Assembly (NCBI RefSeq): GCF_005233875.1
Contig: NZ_SZPZ01000001.1
Coordinates: 310,001 to 374,000, forward strand
Direction of reading: 5' to 3'
Source of the DNA: Kribbella jiaozuonensis
GTDB lineage: Bacteria > Actinomycetota > Actinomycetes > Propionibacteriales > Kribbellaceae
DNA length: 64,000 nucleotides
The notes beneath the pieces were generated by a model. It ran no database searches and was not told the origin of the DNA. It saw only the letters and a program-made list of their open reading frames with translations. Numbering within the stretch: position 1 is the stretch's first letter; every line of letters begins with the position of its first letter. Shown here one piece after another: positions 1 to 7,795 of this stretch. The translations under genes were made by a program, and so were the position numbers.

Positions 1-349
1 CCCGCCGCCTCGCCTCCACCAAGCCGACCTGCAGATGCACGATGACGCACCCCGGCAGCTCTCTTCTATACAGATCACTGGTCTCCGGCGTCAGCACATC
101 AGCAATAACAACTTCGATGCCCACAGCCACAAAACCCCGAGCCAAGCCACATGCGTTAACCACCCCGAGCCGCTGCTGCTCGTGCCCTTCCTCGCCCTCC
201 CACGGCGCCGCAGCCCCCGCAACAACCAACTGACGCACATCATCCACATCAACAAAGGCACATCTACTTCGGCCTTCTGCCAGAGCCCGCCCCGTCACAC
301 TCTTACCCACCGCAGGCCCACCCGTAAGAACCAACGGCGGAAGAGTCAT
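1..349 (-). CDS. P-loop nucleotide kinase-like protein (partial, 3' end outside window)
   Basis: Reading leftward from ATG at 349 there is an open frame to the window edge, about 116 residues. It starts MTLPPLVLTGGPAVGKS, so a Walker A loop GGPAVGKS lies at residues 10-17 right after a beta strand. This is the layout of small nucleotide or antibiotic kinases such as the adenylate kinase or chloramphenicol phosphotransferase types. A second strand with an acidic end (FVDVDDVRQL) follows, as in kinases that bind a small substrate. The substrate cannot be told from this fragment. It lies 56 bp downstream of the DUF6247-like gene on the same strand and may be co-transcribed with it. Confidence 0.7.
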   Translation of the reverse strand, partial: MTLPPLVLTGGPAVGKSVTGRALAEGRSRCAFVDVDDVRQLVVAGAAAPWEGEEGHEQQRLGVVNACGLARGFVAVGIEVVIADVLTPETSDLYRRELPGCVIVHLQVGLVEARRR

Positions 350-405
350 ACCTCAACCGACCCAGGTTGGGGCGAGTGTGGACGCGTGAAACTCCACGCG
401 GTAGT

Positions 406-696
406 TCATTGTTGGTCGGGCCAACCAGGGATCGCTTGCTCGGCCGGCACGAACTCGTCGGTTCGATCTTCGCGCGTGGCCTGCATCGCCTCATCGAAGC
501 CAGGAGCGGAGTAAGCAACTGCTCGCATCCGCCAGAGTTGGAGGACGTCGCGCAGTTGCTGGAAACGCCAGACTTCGTGGGCGGCGTCGAGCGCACTGTG
601 GTACTCACTCAAGAACTGTTCATGCCACCGTGCCGGCAACAGCCGAAGGATCTCACTCGGATCCTCCGGCGAGCTCTGCATCGGCTGAGCGGTCAT
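406..696 (-). CDS. DUF6247-like small protein
   Basis: A 96-residue, mostly helical, acidic protein. The central part (ILRLLPARWHEQFLSEY, then a Leu/Trp-rich helix LQLWRMRAVAY) matches what I remember of the actinobacterial DUF6247 family, which is often found beside RelE-type toxins as a presumed antitoxin. The neighbour here is a P-loop kinase instead, so a toxin-antitoxin role is only a possibility. No clear ribosome binding site precedes the ATG at 696. Antisense frames of similar length have a less protein-like composition. Confidence 0.55.
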   Translation of the reverse strand: MTAQPMQSSPEDPSEILRLLPARWHEQFLSEYHSALDAAHEVWRFQQLRDVLQLWRMRAVAYSAPGFDEAMQATREDRTDEFVPAEQAIPGWPDQQ

Positions 697-1042
697 GCCA
701 ACAGACTACTCGGAGCCAAGTTTGTGGGTATCAAAGTTATCCACACCGCCACGCTGCAATCGTCGTCAATCTTCAGAGGGACATACGAGCCTCGAGCAAG
801 CTCATGACGGCTGGAACGGCGCGATCGGGCTTCGTAGCCAGTACGCGTGATCAGGGTCACCTAGATGGGTGGCCTGGCATGCGTCGTCGATCGCGCGATA
901 AGCGCGCACCCGCGGGCGATAAGCCCGCAGACGCCGCGATGAGCGGCAGGTTTGCCGGCGATGAGCCGGAGGGTGGGCGGGAGCTCGCGGAGTGGGCGTT
1001 GAGGAGCGGAGCGACGAAGAGAGCCCCGCGTAGGGTGCGTGG
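697..1042. other. Intergenic region without a gene, holding a hairpin-rich repeat
   Basis: I see no convincing gene here. Bases 697-890 show nothing recognisable. Bases 892-1018 hold four small hairpins and a conserved module, annotated separately. The tRNA terminator follows at 1043. Long frames on both strands across this stretch run into the tRNA genes and have shadow-like composition. Confidence 0.6.
892..1018 (+). repeat. Dispersed hairpin repeat, copy beside the tRNA cluster
   Basis: Four perfect short hairpins lie in a row. Their stems are at 892-896/902-906, 912-917/923-928, 933-937/943-947 and 955-959/965-969. The loops are GATAA, GATAA, GATGA and GATGA. They are followed by a GGTGGGCGGG stretch and then GAGGAGCGGAGCGACGA (1002-1018). 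The same order of parts recurs near 57.3 kb on this strand and near 53.4 kb on the other strand. The stems differ in sequence while the loops are kept, which suggests selection on structure. Confidence 0.75.
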
Positions 1043-1076
1043 GAAAGAAAAATCCCTCCCCGGTGTGCGGAGAGGG
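1043..1076 (-). terminator. Rho-independent terminator of the tRNA cluster
   Basis: Read leftward, CCCTCTCC (complement of 1069-1076) pairs with GGGGAGGG (complement of 1054-1061) with one G-U pair and a 7-base loop, followed by a T-rich run (complement of 1043-1053). It sits 3 bases past the encoded CCA of tRNA-Phe, the expected place for the end of the three-tRNA transcript. Confidence 0.8.
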
Positions 1077-1078
1077 TG

Positions 1079-1154
1079 TGGTGGTCAGGGGCGGTCTCGA
1101 ACCGCCGACCTTCCGCTTTTCAGGCGGACGCTCTACCAGCTGAGCTACCTGACC
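1079..1154 (-). tRNA. tRNA-Phe (GAA)
   Basis: A full cloverleaf on the minus strand. The acceptor GGTCAGG pairs with CCTGACC, the anticodon stem TCCGC/GCGGA holds loop CTGAAAA (anticodon GAA), and the T-loop is GTTCGAGAC-type. Discriminator A is followed by an encoded CCA (1079-1081 complement). It is the last tRNA of the Glu-Asp-Phe cluster. Confidence 0.95.
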
Positions 1155-1198
1155 GGGGAGAAAATTCGGCGGCGGTGTTGGACACCGCCGCCTTCTCC

Positions 1199-1275
1199 TG
1201 GCGACCCAGACGGGACTCGAACCCGCGACCTCCGCCGTGACAGGGCGGCACGCTAACCAACTGCGCCACTGGGCC
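1199..1275 (-). tRNA. tRNA-Asp (GTC)
   Basis: Cloverleaf on the minus strand. The acceptor GGCCCAG pairs with CTGGGTC (one G-T pair), the anticodon stem CCGCC/GGCGG has loop CTGTCAC (anticodon GTC), and the T-arm is GCGGGTTCGAGTCCCGT. Discriminator G and an encoded CCA follow. It is the middle gene of the cluster. Confidence 0.95.
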
Positions 1276-1334
1276 AAATGACTCGACGATCGTACAGCAT
1301 CTTCGAGCTAGTTCTTGCACCGGCCTTTCGGCCG

Positions 1335-1407
1335 TATCCCCAACGGGATTCGAACCCGCGTTACCGCCTTGAAAGGGCAGCGTCCTAGGCCACTAGACGA
1401 TGGGGAC
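1335..1407 (-). tRNA. tRNA-Glu (TTC)
   Basis: Cloverleaf on the minus strand. The acceptor GTCCCCA pairs with TGGGGAT, the anticodon stem CTGCC/GGCGG has loop CTTTCAA (anticodon TTC), and the T-arm is GCGGGTTCGAATCCCGT. CCA is not encoded, unlike the two downstream tRNAs. It is the first gene after the promoter. Confidence 0.95.
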
Positions 1408-1445
1408 TCGGACCCGCGGGAGCCGAAGCTCCAGGGACAGCCGTA

Positions 1446-1474
1446 AGCATAGAGGGTTTGGGCCGCGGCTCCAA
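1446..1474 (-). promoter_or_regulatory. Likely promoter of the tRNA-Glu-Asp-Phe cluster
   Basis: On the minus strand a -35 box TTGGAG (complement of 1469-1474) and a -10 box TATGCT (complement of 1446-1451) are separated by exactly 17 bp. The -10 lies 39 bp before tRNA-Glu. The spacing and the boxes fit the main vegetative sigma factor. Confidence 0.6.
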
Positions 1475-1484
1475 AACGAGATAA

Positions 1485-1530
1485 CCAGGGTGCGCCGTAC
1501 GCCGCAGGTGGTCGGCGTACGGCGCCCTGG
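1485..1530 (-). terminator. Strong inverted repeat downstream of the metallopeptidase gene
   Basis: CCAGGG-TG-CGCCGTACGCCG (1485-1504) pairs with CGGCGTACGGCGCCCTGG (1513-1530) except for a 2-base bulge, around an 8-base loop. It begins 24 bp past the stop codon of the leftward metallopeptidase gene. It lacks a T-run, as is common for actinobacterial terminators. Confidence 0.6.
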
Positions 1531-1554
1531 GAGGGGGCCGCGAAGGGCCCGGGA

Positions 1555-2745
1555 TCAGCTGGTCGCGTCAGGCGCGATCAGCCGCGGATAGTGCGCGGCG
1601 AACAGGTGGAACACGACCAGCGACGGCAGCACGCGGTTGCGGGGCGGGATCGTGACGGCGACGCCGTACCCCCACAGGGATGCCTTCATTCGCTGGTTGG
1701 GTGTGCCGTGGTGGCCGTCGGCGGTGAAGCCGCAGTCGCCCAGCTGGTAGAACATCTGGCTGAAATCGCGGACCTCGCGCAGGCCCATCCGCTCGCCCCG
1801 CGCGTGGGTGAGGAAGTACCCGCTGAACGAGTCCGCCATCAGCTCCGCCCACCGGGACGCCTCCGGCCCGGGCAGCTCCGGCCGCATCAGCGAGTCGGCG
1901 AACTGGACCTGGTGACCGAACTCATGCCCGAGGATCGCCTGCGGCGCCACGTTACCCAGACCGACCCGCGCAAACCCCTCCATCACCCCGTCGCCAAAGG
2001 CGATCCGCTTCGGCGACTTCCCGTACCCCGGGATGTCCTCGCCGCCCGGCGTCGCGTACGCGTTGAACGTGAAGATCGGCAGGTCGCCGTACCCGAGGGC
2101 CGGGCTGTTCAGCTCGTGCGCGACCAGATCGGCAGAGACACGCGACTGCGCCGGGTCGAGACCGTAGAGCACCGTGAAGACGCGGTAGTTCACGTCGGCG
2201 TTCAGCATCGACCGACCGTGCGCCGGCACCACCGAGACACCACGCGACGGGATGTCCCAGAACTTCTGCAGGTCCTTGAAGGTGCGGTTGACCGTGTGCG
2301 TGTACTGGCCGTGCGAGCCGAACGTGTACGGCCCCGGCTGCGGCAGGTACGCCGCGTCCATTAGCGCCATGTTGAAGATCAGCACATGCAGTACGGCGAG
2401 CGCCTGCTCCTGCGTCCAGCCCGTCGTGTCCGGCAGGATCGCGGCGACGACCGGCGGGGTGGCGTCGGAGCACTTGTACTGCGTCGGGTCGATCGCGTCG
2501 AGCACGGCCTCCTGGACCGGGTTGTCGTGCAGCCCGAGCTTGGCCTTGACGGCCTCGGCCCGCTGGCGCAGCGCCGGCAGTTCGTCGGCGAGCTGCTGGA
2601 ACTTCGGGTCCAGCTTGTGCGGTACGGCGCCCTGCACCAGGGCGACCGGGCCGGGTGAAGGAGCGGCGGTGGCGGCCGAGGGGACTGCGAGACCGAGCGT
2701 GAGGCCAAGGGCGGCGACCACTGGCCAGATCAGGCGTTTTCTCAT
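1555..2745 (-). CDS. Secreted zinc metallopeptidase (HExxH)
   Basis: A 396-residue exported protein. Residues 1-28 form a signal peptide (MRKRLIWP, hydrophobic core, AATAA end). The zinc-binding motif HEFGH is at 274-278, and a downstream acidic segment ELMADSFSGYF (301 on) would give the third ligand, as in gluzincin-like neutral metallopeptidases. Two Cys residues near the C-terminus (CGF region) and one at about 92 may form disulfides. The substrate is unknown. It diverges from the LuxR-type regulator; the 132 bp between them would hold both promoters. Confidence 0.8.
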   Translation of the reverse strand: MRKRLIWPVVAALGLTLGLAVPSAATAAPSPGPVALVQGAVPHKLDPKFQQLADELPALRQRAEAVKAKLGLHDNPVQEAVLDAIDPTQYKCSDATPPVVAAILPDTTGWTQEQALAVLHVLIFNMALMDAAYLPQPGPYTFGSHGQYTHTVNRTFKDLQKFWDIPSRGVSVVPAHGRSMLNADVNYRVFTVLYGLDPAQSRVSADLVAHELNSPALGYGDLPIFTFNAYATPGGEDIPGYGKSPKRIAFGDGVMEGFARVGLGNVAPQAILGHEFGHQVQFADSLMRPELPGPEASRWAELMADSFSGYFLTHARGERMGLREVRDFSQMFYQLGDCGFTADGHHGTPNQRMKASLWGYGVAVTIPPRNRVLPSLVVFHLFAAHYPRLIAPDATS

Positions 2746-2877
2746 CGGGGACTCCTGCGAAACGCATGGGGGATGTGGGCGGCATCAGTATTTGCCGGGC
2801 GCGGCGGCCGGTACGAGCGTTCGGACCTGTCAGAAACCGGCATGGCGAGAAACTGTCGCCCGGTGGTACACAAGGGC

Positions 2878-3804
2878 ATGGAAGCGCTCCAGGCACTCGG
2901 CCTGACCCCTTCGGCCGAGGCGCTCCTCGTGCGGCTCATGCAGCACCCAGAGACCTCGCCGACGGATCAGGACCCGGTCGAGGAGCTAATAACCCTGGGG
3001 CTGGTGGAGCAGATCGACGGCGCTCTCGTCGTACGTCCGCCGCGGCTGGCCATGGACGCGCTGGCCGAGCGGCACACCAAACAGGCCGCCCTGGCCCGCG
3101 AGAGCGCTGATCTCCTGACAGAGCTGTGGAAATCTGCCGCCGGCCGGCAGGACTACCTCGAGATCCTCCCGACGTACGCCGCCTCCCAAGCGGTGCTGAA
3201 CTCCGTCCAGAAGGACGCACAGGAGCACGTACGGGCGATGACGATGGGCAACCTGGCCGCCCGTGAGCTGAAGATCGTCGAGGGCATGTTCGACGCGCTG
3301 GACCGTGGCGTCCGGTACGACGTGATCTACGGCGCGCACGTCCTCCAGGACGGCAATGCCCTCCACATGGTCCAGTCCTGTATCGAGGCGGGCGAGCAGG
3401 CCCGCGTGTTCCCGCACGTGCCGCTGAACATCACGATCGTCGACGACCGCTGGGCACTCGTCGGAGCCCGTGCCGAGGTACGGCGGGGGCCCGAGTTCGT
3501 CGCCCTCGTCGTACACGATTCCCCGCTGCTCCGCGGGCTGGAACGGATCTTCGAGGCGCTGTGGCGGATCGCCGTACCGATCACGAGCGGGACCGAACTG
3601 AACGACGTGACGGCCGGGCCGAGCCTGGACGCGAAGCGGCTGCTGACCTACCTGAGTGCGGGGCTGACCGACGAGTCGATCGCGCGTGAGTTCGGGGTGA
3701 GCGAGCGGACGATCGCGCGAAGGATCGGCCGGTTGCAGGAAGCGCTCGGAGCCCAGACGCGGTTCCAGCTCGGCGTACAGGCGTCGCGTCAGGGGTGGTT
3801 GTAG
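2878..3804 (+). CDS. TrmB-like/LuxR-type transcriptional regulator
   Basis: 308 residues from ATG 2878 (MEALQALGL), preceded by an AAGG ribosome site. I prefer this start to one further upstream because homologues begin with a short winged-helix segment like the one here (EALLVRLMQHPETSPTDQD). The middle (70-240) resembles the sensor part of TrmB-like regulators. The last 60 residues form a LuxR-type helix-turn-helix (LLTYLSAGLTDESIAREFGVSERT). It may control the divergent metallopeptidase, but nothing proves this. A zincin gene follows 17 bp after the stop. Confidence 0.8.
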   Translation: MEALQALGLTPSAEALLVRLMQHPETSPTDQDPVEELITLGLVEQIDGALVVRPPRLAMDALAERHTKQAALARESADLLTELWKSAAGRQDYLEILPTYAASQAVLNSVQKDAQEHVRAMTMGNLAARELKIVEGMFDALDRGVRYDVIYGAHVLQDGNALHMVQSCIEAGEQARVFPHVPLNITIVDDRWALVGARAEVRRGPEFVALVVHDSPLLRGLERIFEALWRIAVPITSGTELNDVTAGPSLDAKRLLTYLSAGLTDESIAREFGVSERTIARRIGRLQEALGAQTRFQLGVQASRQGWL

Positions 3805-3821
3805 GTCACTACGCTGGAGGC

Positions 3822-4172
3822 GTGATCGAGATAAGCCGGGCCAACTTCGAGGCGCTGGTCTCCGACGCGCTCGACGAGATACCCGAAGAGCTCGCGCTGC
3901 TGATCGAGAACGTGGCGGTGTTCGTCGAGGATGATCCGCCGCCCGGCGATCCCGAGCTGCTCGGGATCTACGAAGGCATCCCGCTGACCGAGCGCGGGCA
4001 CGAGTACGGCGGCGTCCTGCCGGACCGGATCACGATCTACCGGAACCCGACGCTGGCGATCTGCGACACGTACGGCGACGTCCTCGACGAGGTGAACATC
4101 ACAGTGGTGCACGAGATCGCGCACCACTTCGGCATCGACGACGCCCGACTCCACGAGCTGGGCTACGGCTAG
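3822..4172 (+). CDS. Minimal zincin metallopeptidase family protein
   Basis: 116 residues from GTG 3822, which has a GGAGG-like site 3-5 bases upstream. The active-site helix VVHEIAHHFGIDD places HEIAH at 97-101 with an Asp after it (HExxHxxGxxD), the signature of the small mini-zincin family (PF06262 type). No signal peptide is visible, so it is probably cytoplasmic. Its stop codon overlaps that of the convergent mannosyltransferase gene in the sequence CTAG. The substrate is unknown. Confidence 0.85.
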   Translation: MIEISRANFEALVSDALDEIPEELALLIENVAVFVEDDPPPGDPELLGIYEGIPLTERGHEYGGVLPDRITIYRNPTLAICDTYGDVLDEVNITVVHEIAHHFGIDDARLHELGYG

Positions 4173-4894
4173 CGGTTGAACAGCAGCTTCCACGGCATCA
4201 GCGCCGACTCGAGCTGCACCTTCAACGACATCTTCGAGACGCCCTCGGTGCGCTCCTCGAAGCGGATCGGCGTCTCGGCGATCTTCAGGCCGCGCTTGAC
4301 CGTCCGGTAGTTCATCTCGACCTGGAACGAGTACCCGTTGCTCGCGATCGACGCGACGTCGATCCAGCGCAGGGTGTCCGCCTTCCACGCCTTGAAGCCG
4401 GCCGTGGCGTCCTTCACGTGCAGCCGCAGGATCGCGTTCACGTAGAAGTTCGCCCAGGCGGACAAGGCCCGTCGGTGCCAGCCCCATTCGGCGGCCGCGG
4501 AACCGCCCGGGACGTACCGCGAGCCGATCACCACGGCGGCGTCCGTCGTACGCAGCATCTCGACCATGGTCGGGATCACCGACGCCGGGTGGGACAGGTC
4601 CGCGTCCATCTGGATGACGATGTCGGCACCCTCGTCGAGCGCACGGGTGATCCCGGCGACGTACGCGCGGCCCAGGCCGTCCTTGACGGTCCGGTGCAGT
4701 ACGCCGACCTTCTCCGGCGACTCCTTCGCCAGTTCGTCGGCGACGTCGCCCGTACCGTCGGGGGAGTTGTCGTCGACAACGAGAAGCTCGAGGCCGGGCA
4801 GGTTCAGGTCGGACAGGAGTCCGGCCAGCACGGGCAGGTTCTCCCGCTCGTTGTAGGTCGGCACCACGACCACGATCTTGGCTAGCTCACCCAT
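4169..4894 (-). CDS. Polyprenol monophosphomannose synthase-like glycosyltransferase (GT2)
   Basis: 241 residues from ATG 4894, with AAAGGAAAG just upstream. It is a GT2 family enzyme of the dolichol-phosphate mannosyltransferase type: VVVPTYNERENL (nucleotide-binding strand), DDNSPDGTGD, the metal-binding DADLSHP and a C-terminal RFEERTEGVSKMS region. It probably transfers mannose from GDP-mannose to polyprenyl phosphate at the inner membrane face, feeding mannolipid or protein glycosylation. It has only the catalytic domain, with no fused lipoprotein acyltransferase as in the mycobacterial Ppm1 fusion. Confidence 0.85.
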   Translation of the reverse strand: MGELAKIVVVVPTYNERENLPVLAGLLSDLNLPGLELLVVDDNSPDGTGDVADELAKESPEKVGVLHRTVKDGLGRAYVAGITRALDEGADIVIQMDADLSHPASVIPTMVEMLRTTDAAVVIGSRYVPGGSAAAEWGWHRRALSAWANFYVNAILRLHVKDATAGFKAWKADTLRWIDVASIASNGYSFQVEMNYRTVKRGLKIAETPIRFEERTEGVSKMSLKVQLESALMPWKLLFNR

Positions 4895-4950
4895 GACTTT
4901 CCTTTGTCGGAGACACCGAAAGCTACCGTATCCGCCGACCACAGCTGACC

Positions 4951-5334
4951 TCAGAGCTCGGCGAGTGCCTCCGCGACCGTGCTGTAGATGCGGAACTGGC
5001 CGCCGAGACCGGTGACGCTGAGAGGGCGGTCGACCGGCCGGCCGACGCCGACCAGGGCCAGCGTGATGTTCTGCTCACCGGCCAGGTTGCGCGCCTCGAC
5101 CAGGTTGCCGAGGCCGGCCGAACTGCAGAACGTCACGGCCGAGAGCTCGATCAGCACCAGCCGGGCCGGTGGCGCGACGGCGGCGCGGATCGCCTCGGCG
5201 GCGAAGTCGGTGCTGGCGATGTCGATCTCACCCGACAGTCTGACCAGCAGGACGCCAGGTGTCAGCTCCTCGGTCACCGCGTCGAAGGTGGTTCGGATCA
5301 TCTCGCCGTCACGCGGCTCTGGGTGGCTGGTCAC
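4951..5334 (-). CDS. STAS-domain anti-sigma factor antagonist
   Basis: 127 residues forming one STAS domain. The strand LVRLSGEIDIAS is followed by the loop VTFCSSAGLGNLVEAR, where a Ser is the usual phosphorylation site (DSSGLG in SpoIIAA/RsbV; here CSSAGLG). Such proteins release sigma factors by binding anti-sigma kinases in stress responses. No kinase partner is adjacent, so its partner must be encoded elsewhere. The 20 residues before the domain fold are poorly conserved and the true start may be internal. Confidence 0.85.
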   Translation of the reverse strand: MTSHPEPRDGEMIRTTFDAVTEELTPGVLLVRLSGEIDIASTDFAAEAIRAAVAPPARLVLIELSAVTFCSSAGLGNLVEARNLAGEQNITLALVGVGRPVDRPLSVTGLGGQFRIYSTVAEALAEL

Positions 5335-5527
5335 GCCGATATCTCCCCGGGTAGCGCCACGAACGCAAGGTCCTGGCGGAGTGGAACTGCCCTGCTCTCA
5401 CCGTATGCCTGAACGCGCAGGCATAACAACGGGTCTGCCACGGATGACCCCGGAGCGTGACCTCGGACCTGCAAACGCTCCAATGTCAAGCAAACGAAGG
5501 ACCCAGCACGGTGATACACAGGACGAC

Positions 5528-6283
5528 ATGGGCGTTCTCGACGGCAAGGCGGCTCTGATCACCCAGGATCTGCTCGAGGCAGTCGACGCCGCCGCCGATC
5601 CGGCCGTGGCGGAGGTGCTCGCGCGCTACTTCCAGCTCCAGCCCGGCGGATACGGCCATGGAGACCAGATGGTCGGCGTCAAGCTGTCGACGATCCGCGG
5701 CATCCTCAAGCCGTACCTGCAGGTCGGCCTGCCGCTGCCCGAGCTCGAGCACGCCCTGACCAGTCCGATTCACGAGCACCGCCTGGCAATCCTTTGCCTG
5801 CTCGCCGATCGTGCCGCACGCGCCCTCAAGCCGCGTACGGCGAACCCGGCTGAGCTGACCGCGATCCACGACCTGTACCTGCGGAGTACGGCGTACATCA
5901 ACAACTGGGATCTCGTCGACTGCAGTGCTCCGCAGGTCGTCGGCGGGTACCTGTTCGACAAGCCCCGGGACGAGCTCTACACGCTCATCCGTTCGAGCAG
6001 CCTGTGGGAGCGCCGGATCGCGCTGGTCGCCACGCAGTTCCTCATCGGTCAGGGTCAGACCGACGACACCTTCCGGCTGGCGGCCGAGGTGCTCGACGAC
6101 AAGGAAGACCTGATCCACAAGGCGTCCGGCTGGATGTTGCGCGAGGCCGGCAAACGCGTCTCCGAGGCCGAGCTCCGCGACTTCCTCGACGAGTACGCGA
6201 CCCGGATGCCGCGCACGATGCTCCGCTACGCGATCGAACGCCTCGACCAGGTCAGCCGCAAGCACTACCTCGGCCTGCGCTAG
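5528..6283 (+). CDS. DNA alkylation repair protein (AlkD-like)
   Basis: 251 residues from ATG 5528 (MGVLDGKAAL). It is an alpha-helical HEAT-like repeat protein of the AlkC/AlkD group. Recognisable parts are the VGVKLSTIRGI-type helix near the N-terminus, the NNWDLVDCSAP motif in the middle and the WMLREAGKR motif near the end. AlkD-type glycosylases remove alkylated purines such as 3- and 7-alkyl adducts without flipping the base. It looks monocistronic and is convergent with the MFS gene downstream. Confidence 0.85.
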   Translation: MGVLDGKAALITQDLLEAVDAAADPAVAEVLARYFQLQPGGYGHGDQMVGVKLSTIRGILKPYLQVGLPLPELEHALTSPIHEHRLAILCLLADRAARALKPRTANPAELTAIHDLYLRSTAYINNWDLVDCSAPQVVGGYLFDKPRDELYTLIRSSSLWERRIALVATQFLIGQGQTDDTFRLAAEVLDDKEDLIHKASGWMLREAGKRVSEAELRDFLDEYATRMPRTMLRYAIERLDQVSRKHYLGLR

Positions 6284-6297
6284 ACAAAGTCGACAAA

Positions 6298-7791
6298 TCA
6301 GCCGGTCGGCCGAGTGGTGTGCGCGTCGGCGAGCGGTGGCGCCTCGAGCGCGCAGTGCCGGTGGTGGATCTCCGCGGGCTGCACCTCGCGAGCCTTGTCG
6401 CGGCGATCGCCCAGTGTGACCCAGGCGATCACGCCACCCGCCGCGGCGAGGACGGCGGAGATCCACAGGGCCTTGCCGAATCCGTTGTGGAAGGCAACGG
6501 GATCGCGGTAGGCGTTGCCGGTGATGCCGGCCGCCACCGGGATCGCGGCGACCGCCATCAGCTGCGCGGATCGGGCGACCGCGTTGTTCACGCCGGAGGC
6601 GATACCCGCGTGGTGGTCCGCGACCGACGACATCACGGTCGCGGTCAGCGGAGCGACGGTCGCGACCAGGCCGAGCCCGAGCACCACGACGGCCGGCAGT
6701 ACGGCGCTGACGTAGCTGGACTCGGAGTTGATCCGCAGCATCAGCAGGAACCCGGCGGCCATCAGTACCGGTCCGACCGTCATCGGGATGCGGGCGCCGA
6801 TCCGGTCCGACAGACCGCCGGCGTACCCGGACAGGAAGAACATCAGCAGTGTCATCGGCAGCAACGACGCACCGGCCCACAAGGCGGAGTAGCCGAGTGC
6901 GGTCTGCAGGTACACCACGAGCAGGAAGGTCGCGGTTCCGAGACCGCCGTACACGACGACGGTGACGAGGTTCGCGCCGGTGAAGCGTCGGTTGGCGAAG
7001 ATGTTCAGCGGCAGCATCGGGTGCGAGGTGCGGCGCTCGACCTCGATGAACCCGGCGAAGGCCAGTACGCCGATCGCCAGGCTGGTCAGAACCAGCGGAT
7101 CGCCGAAGCCGTGGTCCCCGGCACTGATCAGGCCGTACGTGAGACCGGCCAGGCCGACGGTGGCCAGGATCGCGCCGTTGATGTCGAGCCTGCCGCCGGC
7201 GCTCTCGTCGCGGCTCTCGGGCACATGCCGCAGCGTGACCAGGACGGTGACCAGCGCGATCGGAACGTTGAGCAGGAAGATCAGCTGCCAGTAACCACTG
7301 TCGACCAGGGTGCCGCCGACGAACGGGCCGACGGCTGCCGCGACCGACGTGAGGCCGGACCAGGTGCCGACCGCCTTGCCGCGGTCGGAGTGCTGGAACG
7401 AGGTCTGCAGGATGGCCAGGCTGCCCGGGGTCAGCAGGGCGCCACCGATGCCCTGCAGTACGCGGCCCGCGATCATCACCTCGAGTGTCGGCGCGATCGC
7501 GCAGACCACCGAGGCGATGGCGAACCAGATCACCCCGACGACGAACGTCCGCCGTCGCCCGAGCCGGTCGCCGATCGAACCGCTGAGCAGAACCAGCGAG
7601 GCGAGCATCAGCATGTAGCCGTTCACGATCCATTGCAGGCCGGCGACGTCCGCGTTCAGGTCCTCGCCCATCGCCGGCAGTGCGACGTTGACGACCGTTC
7701 CGTCCAGGAACGCCATCCCCGACCCGAGCGCCGTCGCCGCCAGTACCCACCGGCCCCGGGCCGTGCCCAAGGCGATCCGCTCATCCGTCAT
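6298..7791 (-). CDS. MFS drug transporter, DHA2 (EmrB/QacA) family
   Basis: 497 residues with about 14 predicted membrane segments. Family motifs are visible: FLDGTVVNVALPAM in the first segment, the loop GDRLGRRRTF between segments 2 and 3, and the motif C-type GGALLTPGSLAI. It would export hydrophobic or cationic compounds using the proton gradient. Upstream on the same strand, with only 4 bp between, is a membrane-anchored protein of unknown function, so they may share a transcript. Confidence 0.9.
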   Translation of the reverse strand: MTDERIALGTARGRWVLAATALGSGMAFLDGTVVNVALPAMGEDLNADVAGLQWIVNGYMLMLASLVLLSGSIGDRLGRRRTFVVGVIWFAIASVVCAIAPTLEVMIAGRVLQGIGGALLTPGSLAILQTSFQHSDRGKAVGTWSGLTSVAAAVGPFVGGTLVDSGYWQLIFLLNVPIALVTVLVTLRHVPESRDESAGGRLDINGAILATVGLAGLTYGLISAGDHGFGDPLVLTSLAIGVLAFAGFIEVERRTSHPMLPLNIFANRRFTGANLVTVVVYGGLGTATFLLVVYLQTALGYSALWAGASLLPMTLLMFFLSGYAGGLSDRIGARIPMTVGPVLMAAGFLLMLRINSESSYVSAVLPAVVVLGLGLVATVAPLTATVMSSVADHHAGIASGVNNAVARSAQLMAVAAIPVAAGITGNAYRDPVAFHNGFGKALWISAVLAAAGGVIAWVTLGDRRDKAREVQPAEIHHRHCALEAPPLADAHTTRPTG

Positions 7792-7795
7792 AAGG

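Noticed and set aside
630..1256. A 208-codon rightward frame through the tRNA region
   Set aside because: Crosses two tRNA genes and a hairpin array, with shadow composition.
5331..5519. A 62-codon leftward frame beside the STAS gene
   Set aside because: No ribosome site, Cys/Arg-rich composition, and it occupies the promoter region of two genes.
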